64,000 nt of DNA from Roseibacillus sp. GTDB taxonomy: Bacteria > Verrucomicrobiota > Verrucomicrobiia > Verrucomicrobiales > Akkermansiaceae. The notes below the pieces were generated by a model. That model was given only the letters and a program-made list of their open reading frames with translations. It made no database searches and was not told where the DNA came from. The stretch covers positions 62,001-126,000 of the forward strand of contig JAKVCR010000052.1 in NCBI GenBank assembly GCA_022448985.1, read 5' to 3'. Made by a program: the position numbers and the translations under genes. Below are positions 17,957-28,005 of the stretch, in pieces (position 1 is the stretch's first letter; the number at the start of each line of letters is the position of its first letter).

Positions 17957-19156
17957 ATGAAAGCGCTCAGCCTCCTCCTCCCCTTCGCACTCATTGCACT
18001 CGTTACGGCAGCAAAAGTCGGGAATCCGGAGAAGGGTTCCCATCAAAGGACGGTCCTCTCGCGGGGGTTCGTGACGGAGGGGGCCTCCATCGGGGATGTG
18101 AATGGTGATGGAAGCGCGGACCTGGTCGCAGGACCCCACTGGTATGCGGGACCGGATTTCAAGGAAAAGAACCGCTACTACCCCGGTGAAGCACTCAACC
18201 CGAAGGGGTATGCTCACAGTTCCTTTTTGAGCTGGGTGATGGATGTGAATGGGGACGGTCGCAATGATATCCTCCAGGTCGCCCATGGCCCGGCCTTCCA
18301 TCTCGATATTTACCTGCAGCCCGGGGAGGGATCCAAGGCGGAGGCCTGGCCCAAGCACCGCGTGGTAACGAGCTTCGGGGGCGAGTCCCCCGAAATGATT
18401 GATATCACCGGGGATGGAAAGCCGGAGTTGGTGGGATTAAAGAAAGATGTGTGGGGGTTTTATAGCGGGGACTGGACAGAGCCTACGAAGGCCTGGAGCT
18501 TTCATGCTGTTTCGGAGAACACCAAGGCTGGCCACTACACGCATGGGCTCGGAGTGGGAGATCTTAACGGAGACAAGCGGATCGATATCATATGGAAGGA
18601 GGGGTGGTATGAGTGTCCCGAGAATCCTACCGGGGGCCTCTGGAAGTTTCACAAGTTCCAGTTCTCTCCCCAGGGAGGGGCTCAGATGCTGGTCTATGAT
18701 GTGGACGGAGACGGGGACAACGATATTGTGACGAGCCTGTGGGCACACGGCTGGGGAATGGCTTGGTTTGAAAATTCCGCGAAAGACGGTGGAGTTGACT
18801 TGAAGAAGCACATCATCATGCCCTCGAACTCCAAGCCGGGAGCGGGGGGAGTGGTATTCTCTCAGCACCATTCTCTGGCGATGGGGGATTTTAATGCCGA
18901 TGGGTTGACGGACTTTGTGACCGGGAAGCGCTGGTGGGCCCATGGCGGAGGTGATCCGGGAGCGGATCAGCCTGCGGTTCTCTACTGGTTCGAGCTAAAG
19001 CGTAGTGAGAAGCACGGAGTGGAATTCATTCCACATCTCGTGGATACGGATTCGGGAGTAGGAACCCAGGTCGCGGTGGGCGATCTCGACGGGGATGACA
19101 AAACCGACATCGGGGTCGGGAACAAGAAGGGGATTTATATCTTCCGTACGAAGTAG
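17957..19156 (+). CDS. Secreted FG-GAP/VCBS repeat protein
   Basis: A 399-residue exported protein (signal MKALSLLLPFALIALVTAA). It has at least six Asp-rich loops of the form DxNGDGxxDI, for example DVNGDGSADLV, DVNGDGRNDIL, DLNGDKRIDII, DVDGDGDNDIV, DFNADGLTDFV and DLDGDDKTDIG, spaced along the chain. These mark the blades of an integrin-alpha-like propeller that binds calcium. Similar proteins sit next to sugar-oxidation genes in PVC genomes. The ATG at 17957 is chosen for the signal peptide. The large dehydrogenase gene follows 205 bases downstream. Ligand and role unknown. Confidence 0.85.
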   Translation: MKALSLLLPFALIALVTAAKVGNPEKGSHQRTVLSRGFVTEGASIGDVNGDGSADLVAGPHWYAGPDFKEKNRYYPGEALNPKGYAHSSFLSWVMDVNGDGRNDILQVAHGPAFHLDIYLQPGEGSKAEAWPKHRVVTSFGGESPEMIDITGDGKPELVGLKKDVWGFYSGDWTEPTKAWSFHAVSENTKAGHYTHGLGVGDLNGDKRIDIIWKEGWYECPENPTGGLWKFHKFQFSPQGGAQMLVYDVDGDGDNDIVTSLWAHGWGMAWFENSAKDGGVDLKKHIIMPSNSKPGAGGVVFSQHHSLAMGDFNADGLTDFVTGKRWWAHGGGDPGADQPAVLYWFELKRSEKHGVEFIPHLVDTDSGVGTQVAVGDLDGDDKTDIGVGNKKGIYIFRTK

Positions 19157-19361
19157 GGAGGGTAGCGTCCACCAACGACGCTGGCCCCAAGGGAGCCTTG
19201 GGCTCTGGCTCTGGAATACCCTTTTCCCTCTAATCCGTAGGATCCCGGACTGGAATTGGACTTTTGTGGCTCTGGAAAGAGTGTTCAGAAACACGGACAT
19301 GGGATTGTCTTTGCGGATGCCATCCCCTAAGCAGGGGGGGTCATTGAGTCATTCCAGATCC

Positions 19362-21971
19362 ATGAGGTATTCCATAAGAACGAAAGTATCGGGAGTAGCC
19401 TGTGCCGCCTTCCTGTCGGCAGGGTTGCTGAGCTTCGCCGCCAAGCCGGGTGAAACCATTTACCAGAGGGGATTCCTCAGTGTGGAGGACGCCCATAAGT
19501 CAATTCAGTTGCCGGATGGATACGCCCTCAAGTTGGTGCTCAGTGAGCCCCATATTGAGGAACCGGTGGCCTGTGCCTTCGATGGCAATGGCGTTCTCTA
19601 TGTTGTGGAGATGCGGACCTACATGCAGACTGCCGATGCAACGGGCGAACAGGAACCGAAGAGCAGGATCTCACGTCACGAGGATACCGATGGAGACGGT
19701 GTTTACGACAAGCACAGTGTGTTCATTGATGACCTCCTCCTGCCCCGGGCTGTTCTGCCCCTCGACGACCGGGTGATGGTGCACGTGACCAACACGCTCG
19801 ATCTGTGGAACTACCGGGACACGGACGGCGACGGCGTGGCGGATGAGAAGGTAAAGATTTATGAAGGGGGCAGGCGGGGAGGCAATATGGAGCATCAGCC
19901 CAGCGGACTGATCTGGTCCCTGGATAACTGGATCTACATCACCTATGAGAACCGACGCTATCGTTTCACGGATGGAAAACTGGAAATGCAGCGGATCCCC
20001 CGCGGTGGTGGACAATGGGGACTAACCCAGGATAACTGGGGGCGGCTCTACTATTCCACGGCGGGTGGAGAGAACCCTGCCTTCTTCTTCCAGCAGCCCC
20101 CTGTCTACGGCATGCTGGACCTGCCGGGACAGACCGCCCGGGACTTCCGTCGGGTCTTTCCCATAGCCGAAATTCCGGATGTGCAGGGTGGCCGCGGCCG
20201 CGTGGGTTCCAATGGAGGACTCAACAATATGACCGGCTGTGCGGGCCAGGGGGTCTTTCGTGGTGACCGGCTTCCCGAGGATATCCGGGGTGATCTTATC
20301 ATTCCCGAGCCGGTGGGCCGTCTCATCCGGCGGGCCTCCGTGGAGCGCAAGGACGCCAAGACGGTCCTGACAAACAAATATCCCGGATCCGAATTCATCC
20401 GCACCCGCGATGCGAACTTCCGTCCGCTCTGGGCGGAAACCGCACCAGACGGTCGTATGCTCCTGGTTGACATGCACCGCGGGATCATCCAGCAGGGGAA
20501 CTGGACTCGCCCGGGAAGCTACCTGCGTGGCATCATTGACAAGTGGGGGCTCGACAAGAATATCGGCAAGGGCCGGATCTATCGGCTCGTCCACAAGGAT
20601 TTCAAGCCAGGGCCCCAGCCCCGCATGCTGGACGAGAAGACCGTGGAGCTCGTGAAGCACCTCTCCCACCCCAACGGGTGGTGGCGGGACACCGCCAAGA
20701 AGCTCATTATCCTTCGAAAGGACCGTGACTCCGTCATTCCCGCCCTGAGGGAGCTTGTGCTCAAGGGCAAGACGGAACTGGGGCGCTCCAATGCGCTCTG
20801 GACTCTGGAGGGAATCGGGGCGGTGGATGCCGGGACGGTAGCGGCAGCGCTCCGGGATACCTCCATCATGGTCAAGGTCCAGGCCCTCCGGGTCGGCGAG
20901 CCCCTTATGGGAGACGGTGATCCAAAGGTAGTCTCTGCGATCCTACAGCTGGGCGAGTTGAGCGGGAATCCCAATGCCGAGGTGGCCACCCAGTTGATCA
21001 ATTCGGTCGTTCTCAGCGGAACAGGTAACGAGGATCTGCTTGTTCTCGCGGATGAGGTTGCCAAGGCGTTTCCGGGCAACGATGCGGTCAAGGCCGTCGT
21101 AAGCAAGAGCGCGAGCATGCGGGCCCAGGCCCGGGCCGCCGCCGAGGCTCGCAGGAAAAATGCGCAGCTCGCCCGTTCCATGGAGAAGGGGAAGGTGATC
21201 TTCAACCAGTTGTGCTACACTTGCCACGGGGCCGACGGGAAGGGGATGCCGGTGCCCGACGGAAAGCCTGGCCAGACCCTGGCCCCTTCAATGATCAAGG
21301 CTCCGCGCATCATCGGAAGTGGGAGCACGATGATTCGCACCATCCTGCACGGGCTCACCGGGCCCCTCGACGGAAAGACCTATCCCGGCGTGATGGCACC
21401 CATGAATTCACAGGATGACCAGTGGATTGCCGATATCGCCACTTACATACGTAACAGCTTTGGCAACAAGGCGGCGCCGATTACCAAGGATTTCGTAGCT
21501 GCCATCCGGAAGGAAACCAAGGGCCGCACTACGCCTTTTACCCTCCCGGAACTTGAGGCTCTCGATCCACCGATGCTGGTCAACCGCAAGTCGTGGAAGC
21601 TCAGTGCGAGCAATGGAGGTGGAGATGCCAGGAACGCAATCGACGGAAAAAGGAGCAGTCGCTGGACCTCGGGCCGCACGCAACGGGGCGGGGAGTGGTT
21701 CCAGGTCGAGTTTCCGGAAGTGTCCAGGATCAGTGAACTCATCCTTGATGCGGCTCCCTCGACCGACGATTACCCCCGGGAATACGAGGTGGTTGTTATG
21801 GCGAACGGCGAGTGGAGCAAGGTTCTCGCCAAAGGCTCCGGAAATGGTCCTGTGACGGTTATCGGCCTGCCCCTTGTGGAAGCGAAGATCGTTCGTATTA
21901 CCCAGAAGGGCAGCGCGAACGGCAAGCACTGGTCGATCCACGACCTGCAGATCAAGGGGAAGAAGAAGTAG
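19362..21971 (+). CDS. Secreted propeller dehydrogenase-like protein with cytochrome c and discoidin-like domains
   Basis: An 869-residue exported protein of the PVC 'membrane-bound dehydrogenase' type. In order: signal peptide; a sorbosone-dehydrogenase-like propeller (about 45-440; SEPHIEEPVACAFDGNGVLYVVEMRTY is its first blade); HEAT-like helices (about 445-590); cytochrome c with the haem motif CYTCH near residue 617 and a Met ligand in GVMAPMNS; and a C-terminal F5/8 type C (discoidin)-like domain from about 745 (NAIDGKRSSRWTSG). The haem domain suggests electron transfer from sugar oxidation; the discoidin-like domain suggests carbohydrate binding. Start at ATG 19362 for the signal peptide; upstream in-frame sequence overlaps the FG-GAP gene. 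Substrate unknown. Confidence 0.87.
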   Translation: MRYSIRTKVSGVACAAFLSAGLLSFAAKPGETIYQRGFLSVEDAHKSIQLPDGYALKLVLSEPHIEEPVACAFDGNGVLYVVEMRTYMQTADATGEQEPKSRISRHEDTDGDGVYDKHSVFIDDLLLPRAVLPLDDRVMVHVTNTLDLWNYRDTDGDGVADEKVKIYEGGRRGGNMEHQPSGLIWSLDNWIYITYENRRYRFTDGKLEMQRIPRGGGQWGLTQDNWGRLYYSTAGGENPAFFFQQPPVYGMLDLPGQTARDFRRVFPIAEIPDVQGGRGRVGSNGGLNNMTGCAGQGVFRGDRLPEDIRGDLIIPEPVGRLIRRASVERKDAKTVLTNKYPGSEFIRTRDANFRPLWAETAPDGRMLLVDMHRGIIQQGNWTRPGSYLRGIIDKWGLDKNIGKGRIYRLVHKDFKPGPQPRMLDEKTVELVKHLSHPNGWWRDTAKKLIILRKDRDSVIPALRELVLKGKTELGRSNALWTLEGIGAVDAGTVAAALRDTSIMVKVQALRVGEPLMGDGDPKVVSAILQLGELSGNPNAEVATQLINSVVLSGTGNEDLLVLADEVAKAFPGNDAVKAVVSKSASMRAQARAAAEARRKNAQLARSMEKGKVIFNQLCYTCHGADGKGMPVPDGKPGQTLAPSMIKAPRIIGSGSTMIRTILHGLTGPLDGKTYPGVMAPMNSQDDQWIADIATYIRNSFGNKAAPITKDFVAAIRKETKGRTTPFTLPELEALDPPMLVNRKSWKLSASNGGGDARNAIDGKRSSRWTSGRTQRGGEWFQVEFPEVSRISELILDAAPSTDDYPREYEVVVMANGEWSKVLAKGSGNGPVTVIGLPLVEAKIVRITQKGSANGKHWSIHDLQIKGKKK

Positions 21972-22000
21972 GGAGAGAGCAGATCGTCAAGGAATCGAAG

Positions 22001-22026
22001 AAGGCCACCCACAGGGGTGGCCTTTT
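22001..22026. terminator. Bidirectional intrinsic terminator
   Basis: An 8-bp stem GGCCACCC/GGGTGGCC (22003-22022) with loop ACAG, flanked by AA and a TTTT run, lies 30 bases after the plus-strand dehydrogenase and 34 before the end of the minus-strand ThuA gene, so it can end transcription from both sides. Confidence 0.85.
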
Positions 22027-22055
22027 CATGGTCGAGGAATGGAGTTGGTCGGTTC

Positions 22056-22982
22056 CTACCGTCGTTTCGGATAGTCCTGGTTTTCGTCGAGGTCTGCTTC
22101 CGTGATCTTGTCGGAAGGAACGCCGTCTGCGGGAACCTCAGCCTTGGCGCACCAGGTGATGGCATTGAGGACAATCTTGCGGAAGTCGTCGTGGCCCCAG
22201 TTGCGGTGAAAGTGTCCGCCCGTAAATCCAAACCCGCGGCCCCCATCGGGGCGTTCGTAGGCCCAGGCCACGTGCTGGATTTCGCCTCGCTCAAGGGCGG
22301 CTTTGACATGCGGATTGCCTGAGTGGAATCCGTTCCGTCGTTTCATGGTGCTGGCGGGCGGATGGGCCGAGAGAATGGGGATGACGCCCTTCATGTCTTC
22401 CTGGAAGCGCATGTGAAAGTACCATTCATCGCGAATCTTGAATGGTTTCACTCCCTGGGTGATGGGGTGCTTGGGCAACTCCTTGAAGTCGGCATCCCAG
22501 TGAGGATTGACCGACCAGTTTCCCTCAAAGTAGCCACCAATCCAGCTGAGGAACTTATCCCCGGACTTACCCTTGGGCACTTCCACTCCGTAGTGAAGGC
22601 AGACGAGGCCGCAGCCATCCTTGAGTTTGACGTCAAGACCCTCAAGGTGCTGGTTGGCCATGTGGCGGCCCCCGCCGTCACAGTAGAAGATGACGCAGTC
22701 CGCGTCCTCCAGCTCCGTGGCATTGGCGGGCCAGCCCTTGGCCAGGTGAACCTCGGCATCCAGGGTGTCTCCCATGTGCTTGTTGAGTTGCTTGGCGAGC
22801 AGAAGGCAACCGGCCCGGTGTTCGTGCTGGTCATAGCCGTGACTGCGGTGACCAGCCATGAAGACGACTTTCTTTTTCTTGTTGGCGCCCGAGGGGGCGT
22901 CCTTGTCTTTGTCGCCGAAGAGGGCTGACCCGGTGAGAGCCAGGAGCATGACGGCGAGAAGGGCGGTGAGTGCGGTTTTCAT
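22056..22982 (-). CDS. Secreted ThuA-like protein
   Basis: A 308-residue exported protein (signal MKTALTALLAVMLLALTGSA) whose mature part is a ThuA-like domain of glutamine-amidotransferase fold. Typical stretches are VVFMAGHRSHGYDQHEHRAG, GGRHMANQHLEGL, LVCLHYGVEVPKG and HFHRNWGHDDFRK near the end. ThuA is linked to trehalose and keto-sugar use in rhizobia. The Cys in DADCVIFYCDGGG is not clearly a nucleophile, so catalysis is uncertain. The ATG at 22982 gives the signal peptide; the in-frame upstream region is low-complexity. Its domain also occurs fused in the next gene (23094-26576). Confidence 0.85.
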   Translation of the reverse strand: MKTALTALLAVMLLALTGSALFGDKDKDAPSGANKKKKVVFMAGHRSHGYDQHEHRAGCLLLAKQLNKHMGDTLDAEVHLAKGWPANATELEDADCVIFYCDGGGRHMANQHLEGLDVKLKDGCGLVCLHYGVEVPKGKSGDKFLSWIGGYFEGNWSVNPHWDADFKELPKHPITQGVKPFKIRDEWYFHMRFQEDMKGVIPILSAHPPASTMKRRNGFHSGNPHVKAALERGEIQHVAWAYERPDGGRGFGFTGGHFHRNWGHDDFRKIVLNAITWCAKAEVPADGVPSDKITEADLDENQDYPKRR

Positions 22983-23093
22983 CGTTAGGAGTGATACGAC
23001 ACTATCCGGGCTTCGCTTGCAACACCCCGGTCCTCGTCCAGGAATGTGACTATCCCGGCCGGACAGGACTATTCCCACGGAGCCGAAGTTTCC

Positions 23094-26000
23094 CTAGCGC
23101 AGCTCCTTTGCCGTCCAGAAATCGGTGCGTTTCTTCGTCTCTTCCCGGATTTTCGTGGATTCTGCCGCAGTAACGGGAGCGGCGTCATTGGACCAGCGTT
23201 GCCGGGCGTAAGTGAGAACGTCTGCAATGGCCTGATCGCTCAAGTCGATATGAGGCGGCATTACATTATTAAACTTTTGTCCCTTCACCTCGATGGGCCC
23301 CATCAGGCCCTTGAGGAGAATCTTGATGGGAACTGCGGGATCGCCAGTGAGCCAGTCGGAACCGTCGAGGGGTGGGAAGGCTCCCGCGACGCCGATCCCC
23401 TCAGGTCCGTGGCAGGCGATGCAGGTGCGATTGTAAATGGCCTCTCCGCGTTCGTGAACGGAGGCATCGATCTTGTGGGTGCGCTCGGCCACCCGCTCGT
23501 CGGGAGATTGGGATTCGACACTCTGCTGGAGGGTCCCGGCGAACGCGTCTCCCTTGCCAGCCCGCGCCTTGAGAAAGGCCACCAGACTGCTCTTGGAGGC
23601 TGGTGAAGCACTTTTGCCGAAGTGGGAGGCGATGGTAAGAACCGTGCCACCGAGGCCGGACTCCCCGGATTCCTGGAGGTAGATATCGTCATACCAGGCG
23701 GTCCCGGTCTGGCCACCGTAGCCGCCGTAGAGAGCGTGAATGACAATCTCCGTTGCGTTGCCAGAATCGAATTCGACAGAGTATTCAGTCCATCCGGTGG
23801 TGCCACGAACGGCCTTGGTGCGGTGACCCACGCCATGCACGTTGAACATCGATCCGCTGCCATTGACATTCTCGGTCCTGATCCAGCCGCCCAGGCGGTA
23901 GCGCGTGTTGCGCTTTACCTTTACCGTGGCGCCCCAGCCGGAGTCGGAGCGCTGGTCACTGGTGACCTTGAGGCAGACCGTTCCGTTCCGGCCTTCCTTC
24001 GCCGCCGTGAAGCTGGCGTTACGGGAGCCGCTGTAGAAGCGTGGGCCCCAGCCCTCTGGCTTGTCACCATTGACCTTCTCGATATTACCGTTGGAAAGGA
24101 CGTCTTTGGGGCTAGTGGTTTTTTCGGGCCGGATGCTGCCAAGGGCCTCTTTTACGAATCCTCCTCCATGGCGCCGGGCCGCGACCTGGAAAGCGTCGTG
24201 GAGGACCGGGTCATTGAGGATGGCGCCGGCATCATCGGTGAGGAGATGAACCAGTGCTCTGCCGATCGTTTCGGAGGCTCCAAGGCGAGAGAAGGAAAGC
24301 AGGAGATCGAGAAGGACGCGCGGGCGCGTGGCTGTAATCCTGCCCTCCTTGATGAACATCTTGGCAAGGGTGCCATCGAGGGGTGCATTGCGGAGAGCGG
24401 CGCGTTTGAGGGCAAGGTCGTCGGAGGCGAGGGCGGTCTTGATGGTTTCGAGGTCGAGGGAGCCCGTTCCGGCCTTGGCGTAGAAGTGATGAATGTTGGT
24501 GACCTTGTCGATCTTGCTGCCTTTCTCGACCGCGGCCCGCTGCGCTTCAAGGCGCCAGAACATGTTGGTGCTCGCAAAGTCAGCCTTGTAGGGGTCGTTT
24601 CTGGAGGCCTTGGGATAGACCCGGTAGATGCGGCCGTGTTGTTTGTCGCGGTGAGGAGTGACGTAGGCATTGCCCTTTCCCCGCCTGGCGTCCAGGCCGG
24701 AGGATCCCTTGTTTGGGGTGGGATTGTGCTGGATGACGAGGTTGTACCAATCGCAGATCCAGAGGGCGCCGTCAGGGCCCACTTCGGCGCAGACCGGTCC
24801 CGACCAGGCATCAGCGGAGTTGTAGATATTGTTCGGTTCCTGCCTCAGTTCAAAGCCGGCGCCCCTGGGATGACGGACCCACTGACCGACCAGTTTTCCG
24901 GTGGGGGCACAGATGAAGGCGATGGTATTCCAGTAATGCCGGGGAAAGCGCCGTGAGGTGTAGAAGGCGTGTCCTGCGCCAGCGGTGTAGCGATGGTGGG
25001 CATCCACCTGCCTGATATCGGTGGAACTTGGGAAGAAAAGGGGATTGTCATCCGCGCGTGGGGTGCGGGGCTGGGAGAGGCCAGCCTGCTCGTAAAAGCG
25101 CCGCGGGAAGCTCAGGTAGAAGCTGGGGTTGGCATTAGCGGTGGAGCCGTGGATGTCGAATTCCTCTGAGAAGCCCAGGCCCCAGGTGTTGTTTGTGGTG
25201 TTCTGCAGGAATTCCATGGCACTGGCATCCGGCTTGAAGCGGAAGACACCGCTGCCAAAACTATGTCTTTTACCACCCACTTCGCCTCCGAAGCCCGAGT
25301 AGCCGGTGGTGGCCCAGATCCAGTTGTCCACCCCATAGCGAAAGTTGGAGGTGCCCGCATGGGTATCACCCGTGCGAATACCGGTGAAGAGGACTTCCCG
25401 CACGTCGGCCTTATCGTCTCCGTTGGTGTCCTTGAGGAAGAGGGCGTCCGATCCGTTGGTGCAGATCACCCCACCATTGGCGAAAACCATGGTGGTTGGA
25501 ATGGAGAGCTTGTCGGCAAAGACGGTGAACTTGTCGGCCCGGCCGTCGTTGTCGGTGTCCTCGCAGATCTTGATGCGATCGTTGCCGACGTTGCCAGCCT
25601 GGAGGTTGTTGGGATAGTCAATGGTTTCCACCACGAAGGCCCGCCCCCGTTCATCCCAGGCAATATAGATGGGATTGATGATGTCGGGCTCGGCGGCGAA
25701 GAGGGACAGCTCGAATCCCGGGGGGACTTGTGCGAGCTTGAGGGACTCCGCGGGGGGGAAGGGCTTGGGGACCTGCGTCACCAGTTTGCGCTTGATGTAG
25801 CCGGGCAGCTTCACCTCCATCATTTCGACTTCCGGCAGCTTGAGGGCGGCCAGTTTCCCCCGGGCGTCGTCCCCAACGCTCCAGTAGATTGCCCGTTTCA
25901 GGAGATCGTGGAAGTTGGGTTGGTCCCATACGCGATGGTCGTGCCCCGAGGCAGTGTAGAACACGCGGCCCTGTCCCTGGGTGCGGATCCAGGTCCACGG

Positions 26001-26576
26001 TTCGCCGTCGCGCTCCTGGAGGATGGTGCGATCCGCGCCATGGCGCTCGTGCACGTAGGTCTCATCCCAGGCCGTGAAGCCCTGGTAGCCCTTTGTGATT
26101 TCGTGGTTGGTATTGGTCGTTTTGGCAGAGAATTCCCCGCCGCCATGCGACTTGAATACGCCGCCCACCAGTTGCACGAAAGCCTCGGATTTCCCGTAGC
26201 AGGCCGAGGCACAGTGGATGGGGAGGAAGCCTCCACCCTTCTCCACGAAGTCGACGAGGGCTTTTTCCTGTTCTGCCGGCATGGGTCCGCGCTGGGCCCA
26301 GTTGCCGTACATGAGAACCGCGTCAAACTGAGCAAGGATCCCGGCATTGAGCGCCTCGGCGGGGTCTTCAAGGTAGGTCAGGTTGATTCCGTCGTTGCCG
26401 AGGTGTTTCTTGAGCACCCGGTAGCGGGTGATGGGATCGTGTCCAGGATGATTCTTGGTGGGTGCGCCGAAGAAGAGAACCTCAAGTCGGCGCGCATCAT
26501 CTCTGGGGGAAATCAGGGGAGCGGCAAAGGCGGCCATCGCAAGAGCGATGGTAAGCAGCAGCGGGGTGTGTCTCAT
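23094..26576 (-). CDS. ThuA / propeller dehydrogenase-like / carbohydrate-binding-like / cytochrome c fusion
   Basis: A 1160-residue exported protein. In order: signal peptide (about 1-19); ThuA-like domain (about 30-235; VEKGGGFLPIHCASACY); propeller of the sorbosone-dehydrogenase type (about 265-650); HEAT-like helices (about 690-810); a beta-rich module resembling a carbohydrate-binding CBM4/9 domain (about 815-960; TVCLKVTSDQRSDSGWG, YRLGGWIRTENVNGSG); and cytochrome c with CIACH at 1052-1056 and a likely Met ligand in NNVMPPH near 1106. It therefore joins in one chain activities that sit in separate genes next door. Start at ATG 26576, with GTG/ATG alternatives absent. The exact reaction is not known. 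Confidence 0.87.
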   Translation of the reverse strand: MRHTPLLLTIALAMAAFAAPLISPRDDARRLEVLFFGAPTKNHPGHDPITRYRVLKKHLGNDGINLTYLEDPAEALNAGILAQFDAVLMYGNWAQRGPMPAEQEKALVDFVEKGGGFLPIHCASACYGKSEAFVQLVGGVFKSHGGGEFSAKTTNTNHEITKGYQGFTAWDETYVHERHGADRTILQERDGEPWTWIRTQGQGRVFYTASGHDHRVWDQPNFHDLLKRAIYWSVGDDARGKLAALKLPEVEMMEVKLPGYIKRKLVTQVPKPFPPAESLKLAQVPPGFELSLFAAEPDIINPIYIAWDERGRAFVVETIDYPNNLQAGNVGNDRIKICEDTDNDGRADKFTVFADKLSIPTTMVFANGGVICTNGSDALFLKDTNGDDKADVREVLFTGIRTGDTHAGTSNFRYGVDNWIWATTGYSGFGGEVGGKRHSFGSGVFRFKPDASAMEFLQNTTNNTWGLGFSEEFDIHGSTANANPSFYLSFPRRFYEQAGLSQPRTPRADDNPLFFPSSTDIRQVDAHHRYTAGAGHAFYTSRRFPRHYWNTIAFICAPTGKLVGQWVRHPRGAGFELRQEPNNIYNSADAWSGPVCAEVGPDGALWICDWYNLVIQHNPTPNKGSSGLDARRGKGNAYVTPHRDKQHGRIYRVYPKASRNDPYKADFASTNMFWRLEAQRAAVEKGSKIDKVTNIHHFYAKAGTGSLDLETIKTALASDDLALKRAALRNAPLDGTLAKMFIKEGRITATRPRVLLDLLLSFSRLGASETIGRALVHLLTDDAGAILNDPVLHDAFQVAARRHGGGFVKEALGSIRPEKTTSPKDVLSNGNIEKVNGDKPEGWGPRFYSGSRNASFTAAKEGRNGTVCLKVTSDQRSDSGWGATVKVKRNTRYRLGGWIRTENVNGSGSMFNVHGVGHRTKAVRGTTGWTEYSVEFDSGNATEIVIHALYGGYGGQTGTAWYDDIYLQESGESGLGGTVLTIASHFGKSASPASKSSLVAFLKARAGKGDAFAGTLQQSVESQSPDERVAERTHKIDASVHERGEAIYNRTCIACHGPEGIGVAGAFPPLDGSDWLTGDPAVPIKILLKGLMGPIEVKGQKFNNVMPPHIDLSDQAIADVLTYARQRWSNDAAPVTAAESTKIREETKKRTDFWTAKELR

Positions 26577-26727
26577 GATGTGAAGTGATGGGTGATTAGT
26601 AGCTGCTTTATTGCCATTTGCATAAAGTCTCCTGAAACAAGAAAAACGCGCTTACTTTGATCAGGCGATGAGCAGGTGGGCGGGGGTCTGGCTTCCAGAA
26701 GGCATGGATGTTAAGTGGCGAGGATAC

Positions 26728-27867
26728 CTAGTTTTCCTGCCTCAGGAACTCCACACACATTGCGTTGGCTACTTTCACCTCATTGCCGTTGTCCTGCAGG
26801 GTGCCGTCCTTTCTGATCCTGAAGACGGGAACATTGCCTGAGCGCTGCCCCGCAACGAGAAGCCACTTGCCGTCGGGATCGACCCCGATGTTGCGGGGGA
26901 TGCTCACTTTCGCAGGGATGCTCTGGATGCGCTTGAGCCTGCCCTCTTCAAGAACCTGGAATACGGAGATCGAGTCACGTCCGGCACGCTTCCCATCCCG
27001 ATTGGCGGCGTAGAGGAATTTCCCGTTGGGATGAACCCGGATTTCCGAGCAGCTCATCCCGTCGGGGTCGATGTCCTGGGCCAGGGATTTGACGTCCTGC
27101 TTGCTCTTGCCCAGGAGTCCTGTGGCCGGGTCCCGGTCGTAAACGGTGACGGTCAGGTGCAGCTCGGTGAGGACATAGGCCTGCCGTCCGTCTTTGCCAA
27201 ACTTCATGTGGCGCGGCCCGGCTCCCGCCCGGGTATCAGCGAAGCCAATCTTTTCCATGGCGGCGGTCGCGGGGTTGAGCTTGTAGATGACGACCTTGTC
27301 GATTCCGAGATCGGGGGCGTAGGCGAACTTGTTGTCGGGCCCGGGATAGATCGAGTGCGCGTGAGGGCCTTTCTGACGGCTCTTGTTGATACTCGATCCC
27401 TCGTGCTGGTGGGCGGAGTTCGATTTCACCAGCGATCCATCTTCGTCGATCCTGAGGGCGGCCACGCTGCCGCTTCCGTAGTTGGCCACCATCAGGCAGC
27501 TTCCAGTTGCATCCACCGAAACGTGACAGGGACTCGTTCCTTCGGAGGATTGCAGGTTGATGGGGCCGAGCGTGTAATCGTTCCTGATGTGGAAGGCTGC
27601 GACCTGGTTGCCATCGCCGCGGGCGGTAGAGTAGAGATATTTCCTGCTGGGATGGATGGCGAGAAAGCCGCAACCGGACAAGGTAGCGGCGAGCTTGGGT
27701 TTTGAAAGGGCGCCCGTTTCAGTATTGAGATCACAGAGGTAGATTCCCTTGCTCTCACCCCGTCCCTGGGTTCCAAGGTAGACCTTGGTGGTCCCGGCAT
27801 TGGCCGGGGAAGAGAACGAGGAGACGAGAAGCAGGCTGATGAAGGCCGGGGTGTATTTCTTGATCAT
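26728..27867 (-). CDS. Lactonase family protein (6-phosphogluconolactonase-like, YbhE type), exported
   Basis: A 379-residue seven-bladed propeller lactonase with a clear signal peptide (MIKKYTPAFISLLLVSS, AxA-type cleavage near SPANA). Family stretches include TKVYLGTQG, GCGFLAIHPSRKYLYST, EGTSPCHVSVDATGS and GPRHMKFGKDGRQAYV, with RNIGVDPDGKWLLVAGQ at the end. Cytoplasmic relatives open 6-phosphogluconolactone, but export argues for non-phosphorylated sugar lactones here. The ATG at 27867 is chosen because 99 in-frame upstream codons are low-complexity and precede the signal peptide. Lies 138 bases from the divergent 28006 gene. Confidence 0.85.
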   Translation of the reverse strand: MIKKYTPAFISLLLVSSFSSPANAGTTKVYLGTQGRGESKGIYLCDLNTETGALSKPKLAATLSGCGFLAIHPSRKYLYSTARGDGNQVAAFHIRNDYTLGPINLQSSEGTSPCHVSVDATGSCLMVANYGSGSVAALRIDEDGSLVKSNSAHQHEGSSINKSRQKGPHAHSIYPGPDNKFAYAPDLGIDKVVIYKLNPATAAMEKIGFADTRAGAGPRHMKFGKDGRQAYVLTELHLTVTVYDRDPATGLLGKSKQDVKSLAQDIDPDGMSCSEIRVHPNGKFLYAANRDGKRAGRDSISVFQVLEEGRLKRIQSIPAKVSIPRNIGVDPDGKWLLVAGQRSGNVPVFRIRKDGTLQDNGNEVKVANAMCVEFLRQEN

Positions 27868-28005
27868 GCTGATCCATTCACGGGAAAACTTTACCGGACT
27901 GCAAGCCTCGACTCCTGGACACGACGTGCCCGGCCTTCCCGCGATTTTCAGGACCTGAAATGGAGTTCTTGCGGGAGCGGGCAGGAGCGGGTACGTATCA
28001 CGCCA

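Noticed and set aside
19181-19203. Hairpin CCCAAGG/CCTTGGG after the FG-GAP gene
   Set aside because: Seven pairs but no T run on either side, and the next gene follows in the same direction; not enough to call a terminator.
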